Below, one piece after another: positions 24,664 to 32,522 of a DNA stretch of 64,000 bases. How positions within the stretch are numbered: position 1 is the stretch's first letter; the number at the start of each line of letters is the position of its first letter. The translations under genes were made by a program, and so were the position numbers. This stretch comes from Variovorax sp. YR216 (GTDB lineage: Bacteria > Pseudomonadota > Gammaproteobacteria > Burkholderiales > Burkholderiaceae_C), in assembly GCF_900107745.1 (NCBI RefSeq), contig NZ_FNRO01000002.1, positions 186,001 through 250,000 of the forward strand, given 5' to 3'. The notes under the pieces are model-generated. The model had not been told where the DNA came from. It did no database searches and saw only the letters and a program-made list of their open reading frames with translations.

Positions 24664-25818
24664 TCAGGCTTTGCCCTTGCCGTGGGATGTGGGCAGCTTC
24701 GCGAGTTCGCGTACGCGATCCGGGTTCGGGGCAAAGCCCAGCCCCGGCGTTTCGGGCAAGGTGAGCCATCCCTGCTCGGGCACCGGCAGCCCGTCGAAGA
24801 TCTGCCGCAGCATCTGCACCGCCACGTAGTGATATTCGACCAGGCCGCCATTGGCGACGCCCGCATGCAGGTGCATGTTGTGGAAGGGCCAGGCGCCACC
24901 GTTGTCGATCGGCACGTTGAAGGCCTGGGCCATGCCGGCGATCTTCAGGCACTGCGAATAGCCACCGGAGATCGTCACGTTGGGTTGCAGCACGTCGGCC
25001 GCCTGGTGGACCAGCAGGTCGCGGAATCGGAACGCCAGGCCTTCGTTCTGGCCGCAGGCGAGCGGAATCCGGGTGCGCCGGCGCAGCTCCGCCATCTGGC
25101 GCACGTCGTTCTGCGTGAGCGGCTCCTCGAAGAAGCTGATGCCGTACGGCTCGATGCGCCGCGCAAGGTCGCTCGCATGGAACAGGTCGAGGCCGCAGTT
25201 GGCATCCACGTAGAGCTTCACATCGGGGCCGACCGCCTCGCGGACCGCGGCCACGCGCCGGACGTCCTCGTCGATGACTTCGTCGATCGGCCGGGGTTCG
25301 TCGCGTCGCGCCAGCGCATGGCCGCCCACCGTCATCTTCAACCGCTGGAATCCCTGCGACACCCACAGCTTCGCGGCCTCGGCGAGCTGGTCGCGCTCGA
25401 AGAAGCCGAAGCCGAAGGTGGCATAGACCGGCACCCGTGCCCGCGCGCCGCCGAGCAGGCGCCACAGCGGCTGGCCCAGTGCCTTGGCCTTGAGGTCCCA
25501 CAGGGCGATGTCGAGCGCCGCGATGGTGTGGCTCGCATAGCCGGTCTGGCCGCGCGGCGACAGCAGCCAGTAGAGCTTGTCCCAGAGCCGCTCGGTGGCC
25601 ATCGGGTCCTCGCCGAGCAGCGCCGGCGCGGCCACTTCGCGCACCGCGGCGGCAATGATCTCCTCCTCGGTGATGGCGGTCATGCCGTGGCCGACCAGGC
25701 CGGTGTCGGTTTCGATCTCGGTCAGGCACAGCGAGAGCGAGGTCTGCTTGTCGAGGCCCAGCACGTCGATGGTGACCGGGACGTTCAGCGGCGTGGCGCT
25801 GACGCGGATGATCTTCAA
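24664..25818 (-). CDS. Mandelate racemase/muconate lactonizing enzyme superfamily protein, TTG start
   Basis: A 384-residue enolase-superfamily enzyme. The N-terminal capping domain covers about residues 1-125; the barrel shows Lys161 in 'GFQRLKMTVGG', and metal ligands Asp205 ('LYVDANCG'), Glu231 ('FFEEPL') and Glu259 ('CGQNEG'). The usual His-Asp dyad region reads 'QPNVTISGG' with Asn280 where members normally have Asp, and His313 lies in 'AWPFHNMHLHAG'. No ATG or GTG is available at the family N-terminus; I infer a TTG start at 25818, preceded by AGGAG six bases upstream. Substrate unknown, possibly a hydroxy acid. Confidence 0.88.
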   Translation of the reverse strand: MKIIRVSATPLNVPVTIDVLGLDKQTSLSLCLTEIETDTGLVGHGMTAITEEEIIAAAVREVAAPALLGEDPMATERLWDKLYWLLSPRGQTGYASHTIAALDIALWDLKAKALGQPLWRLLGGARARVPVYATFGFGFFERDQLAEAAKLWVSQGFQRLKMTVGGHALARRDEPRPIDEVIDEDVRRVAAVREAVGPDVKLYVDANCGLDLFHASDLARRIEPYGISFFEEPLTQNDVRQMAELRRRTRIPLACGQNEGLAFRFRDLLVHQAADVLQPNVTISGGYSQCLKIAGMAQAFNVPIDNGGAWPFHNMHLHAGVANGGLVEYHYVAVQMLRQIFDGLPVPEQGWLTLPETPGLGFAPNPDRVRELAKLPTSHGKGKA

Positions 25819-25892
25819 GAATGTCTCCTTTGAATGGTTGTCGCGCCGATTCTTGACGCGCCGCCCAGGGAGAACAATTCGTTTGTGGTCAT

Positions 25893-25923
25893 CGCGAGCC
25901 TTCGCCGGGCGCGAAGGCTCGCG
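25893..25923. repeat. Perfect 13-bp inverted repeat in the LysR/enolase-gene spacer
   Basis: CGCGAGCCTTCGC (25893-25905) is followed by a five-base loop and its exact reverse complement (25911-25923). It lies between the stop of the LysR gene (25929) and the start of the enolase-superfamily gene (25818). No T-run follows on the minus strand, so it is not a classical terminator. It could stabilise the 5' end of the downstream mRNA or attenuate read-through. Confidence 0.7.
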
Positions 25924-25928
25924 CGGGG

Positions 25929-26822
25929 TCAGGCGCCATCCGGGCTGCGCAGATGCTCCAGCACCGACCGCGCGGCGGCGGTCAGATCCTGCTCGCGTCG
26001 CACGCACAGAAGGTGGCGCCGCGAGGCCCAGGGCGCATCGAGCCGGAGGCAGCGCAGGCGCAGCACCTGCAGCTGCGGCAGGATCGCCGCGAACGGAAGC
26101 ACGCCGATGCCCACGCCCTGTTCGACCATGCGGCACACCATGTCGAAACTGCCGACCTGCATGCGCACCTTGAGCGGCGCCTGCGCTTCCTGCGCAGCGG
26201 CGAGCAGCACGCGGTGCAATGCCGTGCCTTCGCGCACCACGATATGGTCGTGGCGCAGGAGTTCCGGCACGCCGATGCGCTTGCGCCGCGCCAGCGGATG
26301 GTCGCGCCCGACCACCACCGCGAGTTCATCGCTGCGGTACGGCAGGCATTCCAGTCCCTGTGCCGGCGTGTGGCCCTCGATCACCCCGATGTCGGCCAGG
26401 CCCGCACTCACCGCCTTGACGACTTCGGTGCTCGCGCGCTCCTGAAGGTCGATCTTGAGCACCGGATGCAGCCTGAGAAAGGAGCCGATCTGGTCCGGCA
26501 GGAACTGCGCGATGGCCGACGCGTTGGCCGTGATGCTGACCACGCCGGTCACGCCGTGCTGGAAGTCGTCGAGCTCCGCGTCGAGCCGGTCCATGGCCGA
26601 CAGCACGGCGCGCGCATGCAGCAGGAATCCGTGGCCGGCCGACGTCAGCGCGACACCGCGCGCATGGCGCACCAGCAGGGGCAGGCGCGCTCGTGCCTCC
26701 AGGTCGGACATCCGCTTGCTGGCCGCCGCCAGGGCGATGTGGCAGCGCTTGGCGCCTTCGCTGATGCTGCCGTGCTCTGCCACGGCGACGAACAGGCGCA
26801 AAGATCGGAGATCGGCCGACAT
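25929..26822 (-). CDS. LysR family transcriptional regulator (first of a tandem pair)
   Basis: A 297-residue LysR regulator. The N-terminal winged helix reads 'LRSLRLFVAVAEHGSISEGAKRCHIALAAASKRMSDLEARARLPLLVRHARGVALTSAG' (about 5-65); the effector domain includes 'VVSITANASAIAQFLPDQIGSFLRLHP' and 'GSFDMVCRMVEQGVGIGVLPF'. It is clearly related to the next upstream LysR. The start is the ATG at 26822; the open frame upstream continues through that other gene in a different frame. Its place just before the enolase/Bug/decarboxylase genes suggests that it regulates them. Confidence 0.93.
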   Translation of the reverse strand: MSADLRSLRLFVAVAEHGSISEGAKRCHIALAAASKRMSDLEARARLPLLVRHARGVALTSAGHGFLLHARAVLSAMDRLDAELDDFQHGVTGVVSITANASAIAQFLPDQIGSFLRLHPVLKIDLQERASTEVVKAVSAGLADIGVIEGHTPAQGLECLPYRSDELAVVVGRDHPLARRKRIGVPELLRHDHIVVREGTALHRVLLAAAQEAQAPLKVRMQVGSFDMVCRMVEQGVGIGVLPFAAILPQLQVLRLRCLRLDAPWASRRHLLCVRREQDLTAAARSVLEHLRSPDGA

Positions 26823-26830
26823 CGTGCCGC

Positions 26831-27733
26831 TTACGCCGGGCGTGGCTGCTGCGACAGATAGTCGAACAGCTCTCGCGCCGATGCGGGCAGCTGCTCGCGA
26901 TTGCGCGCGACGATCTTCAGTTCTCGCTCGGCCCAGGCATCGGCCAGCGGCACGATGCCGATCCGCATCGAACGCGCATGGCGCCGGGCGGATGAAGCGG
27001 GCAGCACGCCGACGCCCACCCCGGCCTCGATCATCAGGCAGATGGCCTCGAAGCTGCCGACCTGGATGCGCGGGCTGTACCCGCGGCCGGCGAGTTCGGC
27101 CTTCAGCAACAGGAAGCGGTGGATCGCGCTGCCGTGGTGCAGGCCGACGTGCTGCTCTTCGAGCGTGTCGACGAAGGACACCGCGCCCGCGCCCGCGAGG
27201 TGGTGGGTGTTCGGCACCACCAGCACGAGCTGGTTGCGCCCGAAGGGGCGGGCGTCGAAGTCGCCGGTGTGCACGTCGCCGGCGAGGATGCCGAGGTCCG
27301 CGCTGCCGTCGGCGACCGAACGCACGATCTCCTCGCTGAGGTATTCGCGCAGGTCCACCTGGACGGCCGGGTGCTGCGTGAGGAAGCCGGCGAGCTTCTC
27401 CGGCAGGTATTCGGTGATCGAAGTGGTGTTGGCGAACACCCGCACATGCCCCTTGATGCCCTTGCCGAAGTCCTGCATGTCGATGCGCAGGTGCTCCATC
27501 TGCTGCATGACGCGCTTGGCGTGGTAGAGCAGCGCCTCGCCCGCAGCGGTCAGGCTCACGCCCTGTGCGTTGCGGTGCAGCAGTTTGCCGCCGACCGCCT
27601 CTTCCATCTGCTTGATCCGCGTGGAAGCGGCCGCGAGCGAGATGCACGCCTTGTCGGCGCCGCGCGTGAGGCTCCGAGCGTCCGCCACATAGGCGAACAG
27701 CTTGAGATCGAAAAGGTCGAAATGCAGGTTCAA
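26831..27733 (-). CDS. LysR family transcriptional regulator (second of a tandem pair), TTG start
   Basis: A 300-residue LysR regulator: 'FDLKLFAYVADARSLTRGADKACISLAAASTRIKQMEEAVGGKLLHR' for the helix-turn-helix, and 'GSFEAICLMIEAGVGVGVLPASSARRHARSM' in the effector domain. An in-frame stop lies 18 bases upstream and no ATG occurs before the helix-turn-helix, so the start must be the TTG at 27733 or another rare codon. Only eight bases separate it from the following LysR, so the two are cotranscribed paralogues, probably from duplication. Confidence 0.92.
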   Translation of the reverse strand: MNLHFDLFDLKLFAYVADARSLTRGADKACISLAAASTRIKQMEEAVGGKLLHRNAQGVSLTAAGEALLYHAKRVMQQMEHLRIDMQDFGKGIKGHVRVFANTTSITEYLPEKLAGFLTQHPAVQVDLREYLSEEIVRSVADGSADLGILAGDVHTGDFDARPFGRNQLVLVVPNTHHLAGAGAVSFVDTLEEQHVGLHHGSAIHRFLLLKAELAGRGYSPRIQVGSFEAICLMIEAGVGVGVLPASSARRHARSMRIGIVPLADAWAERELKIVARNREQLPASARELFDYLSQQPRPA

Positions 27734-27792
27734 GCGACGAGGGCGCGGTCACGCGCGGCTGGAGAATGCCCGATTGTCCCGCGAAGCCGGGA

Positions 27793-27887
27793 CCCTTCGC
27801 GAAACACCGCGGAACCGGCTTTGCCGGGCCGCCGGTGTTGCCCCCGGTCGGGGGTGCAGAGCCACACGGAGTGGGCGAGGCTGGGGG
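27793..27887. repeat. GC-rich double-hairpin repeat, copy A
   Basis: A 95-base element with an outer stem AACACCG (27803-27809) / CGGTGTT (27833-27839), an inner CCGGC/GCCGG hairpin, a CCCCC/GGGGG hairpin, and the conserved end 'GAGCCACACGGAGTGGGC' then GAGGCTGGGGG. It ends five bases from the stop codon of the SDR gene (27893). Near-identical copies are at 55034-55120 (opposite orientation) and 58765-58861, also next to stop codons. Confidence 0.85.
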
Positions 27888-27892
27888 CGAGC

Positions 27893-28798
27893 CTATACCG
27901 GATCCCAGCTGAAAACGTCTGCCGAGCGGTCGAGTGGGTAGAAATTCGCCCGCATCGCCGGCATTGCGTGTTCCGCGATCGTCTGCGGCGTCCAGCCTTC
28001 GGACCGGTGGATGGTCCGGACCGGCCGCGGCTGGCTGATCAGCGAGATCTCGTTGTTGCGGACCGAGAAGATCTGGCCGTTGACTTCCCTCGCGGCATCG
28101 CTGGCGAGGTACACCGCCAGCGGCGCGATCTTGGCCGGCGTCATCTGCTGGATCCTGGCGACGCGGGCCTTCTGCTCGTCCGTGTCGGTGGGGATGGCGC
28201 CGATCATCCGGCTCCAGGCGAAGGGCGCGATGCAGTTGGACCGCACGTTGAACTTCAGCATGTCCAGCGCAATGGACTTCGACAGCGCCACGATGCCCAG
28301 CTTGGCGGCCGAGTAGTTGGCCTGCCCGAAGTTGCCGATCAGCCCCGAGGTCGAGGTCATGTGCACCATCGCGCCCGAGTTCTGTTCCTTGAAGAAGGTG
28401 GCGGCGGCGCGGCTCACGAAGTACGCACCGTAGAGGTGCACCTTGATGACCGCGTCCCATTCGTCCACCGACATCTTGTGGAAGAACCGGTCGCGCAGGA
28501 TGCCGGCGTTGTTGACCACCGCGTCGATGCGGCCGAAGTGGTCGACCGCGCACTGGACGATCTTCGCGGCGCTGGCGGCGTCGGCCACGCTGTCGGTGCT
28601 GGGCACCGCCTCGCCGCCCAGGGCGTGGATCTCGTCGACCACCTGCTGCGCCGGGCCGGCGCTGCGGCCTTCGCCGTCGACGGCGGCGCCGATGTCGTTG
28701 ACCACCACCCGCGCGCCGTGGCTCGCCATGGCGAGCGCGATGTCCCGACCGATGCCGCCACCCGCGCCGGTGACGACCACGACTTTTCCTTCAACCAT
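27893..28798 (-). CDS. SDR family oxidoreductase (HSD17B4-like 3-hydroxyacyl-CoA dehydrogenase type)
   Basis: A 301-residue short-chain dehydrogenase. It has the nucleotide motif TGAGGGIG at residues 10-17, 'VVNNAGILRDRFFHKMS' (NNAG motif), and the catalytic 'ANYSAAKLGIVALSKS' (Tyr and Lys). The 'VVNDIGAAVDGEG' insertion is typical of the dehydrogenase unit of peroxisomal multifunctional enzyme type 2, which acts on 3-hydroxyacyl-CoA. The ATG at 28798 fits the family start. It is first in a minus-strand run leading into the LysR pair, but the 160-base gap with repeat A makes cotranscription uncertain. Confidence 0.9.
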   Translation of the reverse strand: MVEGKVVVVTGAGGGIGRDIALAMASHGARVVVNDIGAAVDGEGRSAGPAQQVVDEIHALGGEAVPSTDSVADAASAAKIVQCAVDHFGRIDAVVNNAGILRDRFFHKMSVDEWDAVIKVHLYGAYFVSRAAATFFKEQNSGAMVHMTSTSGLIGNFGQANYSAAKLGIVALSKSIALDMLKFNVRSNCIAPFAWSRMIGAIPTDTDEQKARVARIQQMTPAKIAPLAVYLASDAAREVNGQIFSVRNNEISLISQPRPVRTIHRSEGWTPQTIAEHAMPAMRANFYPLDRSADVFSWDPV

Positions 28799-28957
28799 CG
28801 GAATGCTCCAGAAATTGCTGCTTGACGACCCCGCCAGAATGCCATGGAGGGAATTGCGGCGGTTCGCCATTCCGAAAGAGGGCGTTCGGCGACAATCGCG
28901 GGTTGGGCGAACCGGTTACCCGCGGTTCGGACATTCCAGTATCACGAAAGTAAGCGC

Positions 28958-31195
28958 ATGAGCACGACCCAATCCTCCATCATCTACACGCTCACCGACG
29001 AAGCTCCCTACCTGGCGACCGCCGCGTTCCTGCCGATCATCCGGACGTTCGCGGCGCCGGCCGGCATCGATGTCGCCACCAGCGACATTTCCGTGGCGGC
29101 GCGGATCCTGGGGAGTTTCCCGGAGTGCCTGACCGATGAGCAGAAGGTGCCGGACAACCTCGCCGAACTGGGCCGTCTGACCCTCAAGCCCGAAGCCAAC
29201 ATCATCAAGCTGCCCAACATCAGCGCCTCGGTGGCCCAGCTCAAGGCCGGCATCAAGGAACTGCAGGACAAGGGCTACAAGATTCCCGATTTCCCCGAGA
29301 ACCCCCAGACGGCGGAAGAAAAGGACATCCGCGCGCGCTACAACAAGTGCACCGGCAGCGCGGTGAACCCGGTGCTGCGCGAGGGCAATTCGGACCGCCG
29401 CGCGCCCAAGGCGGTGAAGGAATACGCGCGCAAGAACCCGCACAGCATGGCCGACTGGAGCCAGGCCTCGCGCAGCCACGTTTCGCACATGCACCACGGC
29501 GACTTCTATCACGGCGAAAAGTCGATGACGCTGGACCGCGCCCGCGACGTCAAGATGGAGCTGATCACCAAGAGCGGCAAGACCATCGTGCTCAAGCCGA
29601 AGGTCGCGCTGCAGGATCGCGAGGTCATCGACAGCATGTTCATGAGCAAGAAGGCGCTGCTGGACTTCTACGAGCAGCAGATCGAGGACGCCCGCAAGAC
29701 CGGCGTGATGTTCTCGCTGCACGTCAAGGCCACCATGATGAAGGTCTCGCACCCGATCGTGTTCGGCCATTGCGTCAAGATCTTCTATCGGGACGCCTTC
29801 GCCAAGCACGGCAAGCTGTTCGACGAACTGGGCATCAACGTCAACAACGGCATGGTCGATCTCTACAACAAGATCGCCACGCTGCCCCAGAGCAAGCAGG
29901 ACGAGATCAAGCGTGATCTGCACGCCTGCCACGAGCACCGCCCCGAGCTGGCGATGGTCGACTCGGCCAAGGGCATCACCAACTTCCACTCGCCCAACGA
30001 CGTGATCGTCGATGCGTCGATGCCCGCCATGATCCGCAACGGCGGCAAGATGTGGGGCGCCGACGGCCGCCTGAAGGACGTCAAGGCCGTGATGCCCGAG
30101 AGCACCTTCGCCCGCATCTACCAGGAGATGATCAACTTCTGCAAGTGGCACGGCGCCTTCGACCCGAAGACCATGGGCACCGTGCCCAACGTCGGCCTGA
30201 TGGCGCAGCAGGCCGAGGAATACGGCTCGCACGACAAGACCTTCGAGATTCCCGAGGACGGCGTGGCCAACATCACCGACCTCGCGACCGGCGAGGTGCT
30301 GATGAGCCAGGACGTCGAGCAGGGCGACATCTGGCGCATGTGCCAGGTCAAGGACGCCGCCATCCGCGACTGGGTCAAGCTGGCCGTCACGCGTGCGCGC
30401 AACTCCGGCATGCCGGTGGTGTTCTGGCTCGACGCCTACCGCCCGCACGAGGCGCAGCTCATCACCAAGGTCAAGATGTACCTGCACGAGCACGACACCA
30501 CGGGCCTGGACATCCAGATCATGAGCCAGGTGCGTGCGATGCGCTACACGCTGGAACGCGTGGTGCGCGGCATGGACACCATCTCGGCGACCGGCAACAT
30601 CCTGCGCGATTACCTGACCGACCTGTTCCCGATCATGGAGCTCGGCACCAGCGCGAAGATGCTCTCGGTGGTTCCGCTGATGGCTGGCGGTGGCATGTAC
30701 GAAACCGGTGCCGGCGGCTCGGCACCCAAGCACGTCCAGCAGCTGGTCGAGGAGAACCACCTGCGCTGGGATTCGCTCGGCGAGTTCCTTGCTCTCGCGG
30801 TGTCGCTGGAAGACCTCGGCATCAAGACCGGCAACGCCAAGGCCAAGCTTCTTGCCAAGACGCTCGATGCGGCCACCGGCAAGCTGCTGGACAACAACAA
30901 GTCCCCGTCGCCGCGCACCGGCGAGCTGGACAACCGCGGCAGCCAGTTCTACCTGGCCAAGTACTGGGCGGAAGAACTCGCCACACAGACCGAGGACAAG
31001 GATCTGGCGGCGCATTTCGCTCCCTTGGCCGCAGCGTTGGCCAAGGACGAGCAGAAGATCGTCGGCGAACTGGCTGCGGTGCAGGGCAAACCGGTGGACA
31101 TCGGCGGCTACTACCTGCCGGACACGAAGAAACTGGAAGCCGTGATGCGTCCGAGCGCGACCCTGAACGCCGCTCTCGCAGCGGCGAATGCCTGA
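28958..31195 (+). CDS. icd: Isocitrate dehydrogenase [NADP+], monomeric type
   Basis: A 745-residue monomeric NADP-dependent isocitrate dehydrogenase, which converts isocitrate to 2-oxoglutarate in the TCA cycle. It starts '[23 protein letters not shown]' and contains '[21 protein letters not shown]' (substrate-binding serine/asparagine/arginine region), '[19 protein letters not shown]' and '[16 protein letters not shown]', in family order and at family length (about 740). It is unrelated in sequence to the dimeric enzyme. The ATG at 28958 matches the family N-terminus. It stands alone with a 159-base gap to the divergent SDR gene. Confidence 0.97.
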   Translation: MSTTQSSIIYTLTDEAPYLATAAFLPIIRTFAAPAGIDVATSDISVAARILGSFPECLTDEQKVPDNLAELGRLTLKPEANIIKLPNISASVAQLKAGIKELQDKGYKIPDFPENPQTAEEKDIRARYNKCTGSAVNPVLREGNSDRRAPKAVKEYARKNPHSMADWSQASRSHVSHMHHGDFYHGEKSMTLDRARDVKMELITKSGKTIVLKPKVALQDREVIDSMFMSKKALLDFYEQQIEDARKTGVMFSLHVKATMMKVSHPIVFGHCVKIFYRDAFAKHGKLFDELGINVNNGMVDLYNKIATLPQSKQDEIKRDLHACHEHRPELAMVDSAKGITNFHSPNDVIVDASMPAMIRNGGKMWGADGRLKDVKAVMPESTFARIYQEMINFCKWHGAFDPKTMGTVPNVGLMAQQAEEYGSHDKTFEIPEDGVANITDLATGEVLMSQDVEQGDIWRMCQVKDAAIRDWVKLAVTRARNSGMPVVFWLDAYRPHEAQLITKVKMYLHEHDTTGLDIQIMSQVRAMRYTLERVVRGMDTISATGNILRDYLTDLFPIMELGTSAKMLSVVPLMAGGGMYETGAGGSAPKHVQQLVEENHLRWDSLGEFLALAVSLEDLGIKTGNAKAKLLAKTLDAATGKLLDNNKSPSPRTGELDNRGSQFYLAKYWAEELATQTEDKDLAAHFAPLAAALAKDEQKIVGELAAVQGKPVDIGGYYLPDTKKLEAVMRPSATLNAALAAANA

Positions 31196-31445
31196 GCGCA
31201 AGGCGAGGGCTGCGGACGGGGTGCGGTAGCTCGCCGTCCTGTCCGCGGTGATCCTGGCCGGCGCGGTCGCGGGATGCGCGTCCCGCCCGGCGCCGCGGGT
31301 CACGATGCTCGGCGATGGCGTCCTCAAGTCGCCGACTGCGCAGGAAGCCGAGGCCTACTGCCGCAACTTCGGCGCACCGATGCGCTTCCTCGTCTTCAAG
31401 GGGCCGGGCGTGCCGGCCGGCGAAGTCACCTTCCGCTGCGACTGA
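31188..31445 (+). pseudogene. Small lipoprotein gene with an amber codon in the signal peptide (putative)
   Basis: From 31227 a lipoprotein-like reading frame runs 'LAVLSAVILAGAVAGCASRP' to a stop at 31445 and ends 'PMRFLVFKGPGVPAGEVTFRCD'. The hydrophobic stretch and VAGC lipobox are typical, but the basic n-region needed for a signal peptide ([13 protein letters not shown], from an ATG at 31188 overlapping the icd stop) is separated from it by an in-frame TAG at 31227. Starting at the GTG at 31248 would leave only nine residues before the lipid cysteine, with no basic residue. I infer a nonsense-disrupted gene; a sequencing error or rare start remains possible. Confidence 0.5.
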
Positions 31446-31507
31446 CGCGGCGGCCGCCAGGAAAGTCACACCTCGCGGGTCGCCTTCGAGGCGCCCGTGG
31501 ATCGCGG

Positions 31508-32455
31508 TCAGGCTCTGGACCCGCGCCGGGTGTGCGCCAGCGCCAGCGCGAGACGCGCGCCGACCGCCGCGTTGTGCTTCACCAGTGCAATGTTCGTGGC
31601 CAGGCTTCGGTCGCCCGACAGCTCCCTGATGCGTGCCAGCACGAAAGGTGTGATGGCCTTGCCGGTGATGCCCTGCGCACCCGCCTCGGCGAGCGCCTGC
31701 CGCTGCAGCGCGTCGATCTCCCCGACGGACATTTCCGCGGACTCGGGCACCGGCACGCTCAGCACCACGCCGCCGGCGAGGCCGAGGTCCCATTTGGTGC
31801 GGATGAGCCGGGCCTGTTCGGCCGGATCGTCCAGCCGGTAGTCCGCACTGAAGCCGCTGTCGCGCGTGTAGAAGGCCGCGAAGTTGTCCTGCTCGCAACT
31901 GAGCACCGGGACGCCGTGCGTCTCCAGGTATTCGAGCGTGAGGCCGATGTCGAGGATGGACTTCGCGCCTGCGCAGACCACCGCGATCGAGGTCCGGGCG
32001 AGTTCCTGCAGGTCGGCGGAGATGTCGAAGCTTTCCTGCGCGCCGCGATGCACGCCGCCGATGCCGCCGGTCACGAAGACCTCGATGCCGGCAAGCGCGG
32101 CGCAGATCATCGTGCCCGCCACCGTGGTGGCGCCCACGCGGCCATTCGCGAGGACGGCGGGGAGGTCGCGCCGGCTCACCTTCTGCGCCTGGCCCGAACG
32201 GCCGAGGAACTCGAGTTCTTCATCCGACAGGCCGATGCGGATGCGTCCGCGCATGACCGCGATCGTCGCCGGCTCGGCGCCGAGGCTGCGGATCACGGCC
32301 TCCACCTCGCGCGCGGTCCGGACGTTGTCCGGGTACGGCATGCCGTGCGCGATGATCGTCGATTCGAGCGCCACCAGCGGCCGGCCCGCGGCCTGCGCCG
32401 CCATCACGGGGGCGCTGAAGGTGAGCCAGGAGCGAGGAAGGTCGGCCAGGGCCAT
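31508..32455 (-). CDS. psuG: Pseudouridine-5'-phosphate glycosidase
   Basis: A 315-residue PsuG, which reversibly cleaves pseudouridine 5'-phosphate to uracil and ribose 5-phosphate. Family signatures present: 'VALESTIIAHGMPYPDNVRTAREVE', 'TVAGTMICAALAGIEVFVTGGIGGVHRG', 'VVCAGAKSILDIGLTLEYLETHGVPV' and 'ITPFVLARIRELSGDRSLATNIALVKHNA'. The companion kinase gene psuK is not nearby. It is on the same strand as the acyl-CoA synthetase gene, 67 bases after it, a functionally unrelated neighbour. Confidence 0.95.
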   Translation of the reverse strand: MALADLPRSWLTFSAPVMAAQAAGRPLVALESTIIAHGMPYPDNVRTAREVEAVIRSLGAEPATIAVMRGRIRIGLSDEELEFLGRSGQAQKVSRRDLPAVLANGRVGATTVAGTMICAALAGIEVFVTGGIGGVHRGAQESFDISADLQELARTSIAVVCAGAKSILDIGLTLEYLETHGVPVLSCEQDNFAAFYTRDSGFSADYRLDDPAEQARLIRTKWDLGLAGGVVLSVPVPESAEMSVGEIDALQRQALAEAGAQGITGKAITPFVLARIRELSGDRSLATNIALVKHNAAVGARLALALAHTRRGSRA

Positions 32456-32522
32456 GGCGGCACTATGCCAGAGCCATGGCCGCGATCGGGCAAAAAATCT
32501 GCGGCCTCGCTGCCTGGACGTG

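Noticed and set aside
28916..31327. 803-codon open frame antisense to icd
   Set aside because: The composition is typical of shadow frames and the plus strand encodes a complete monomeric isocitrate dehydrogenase.
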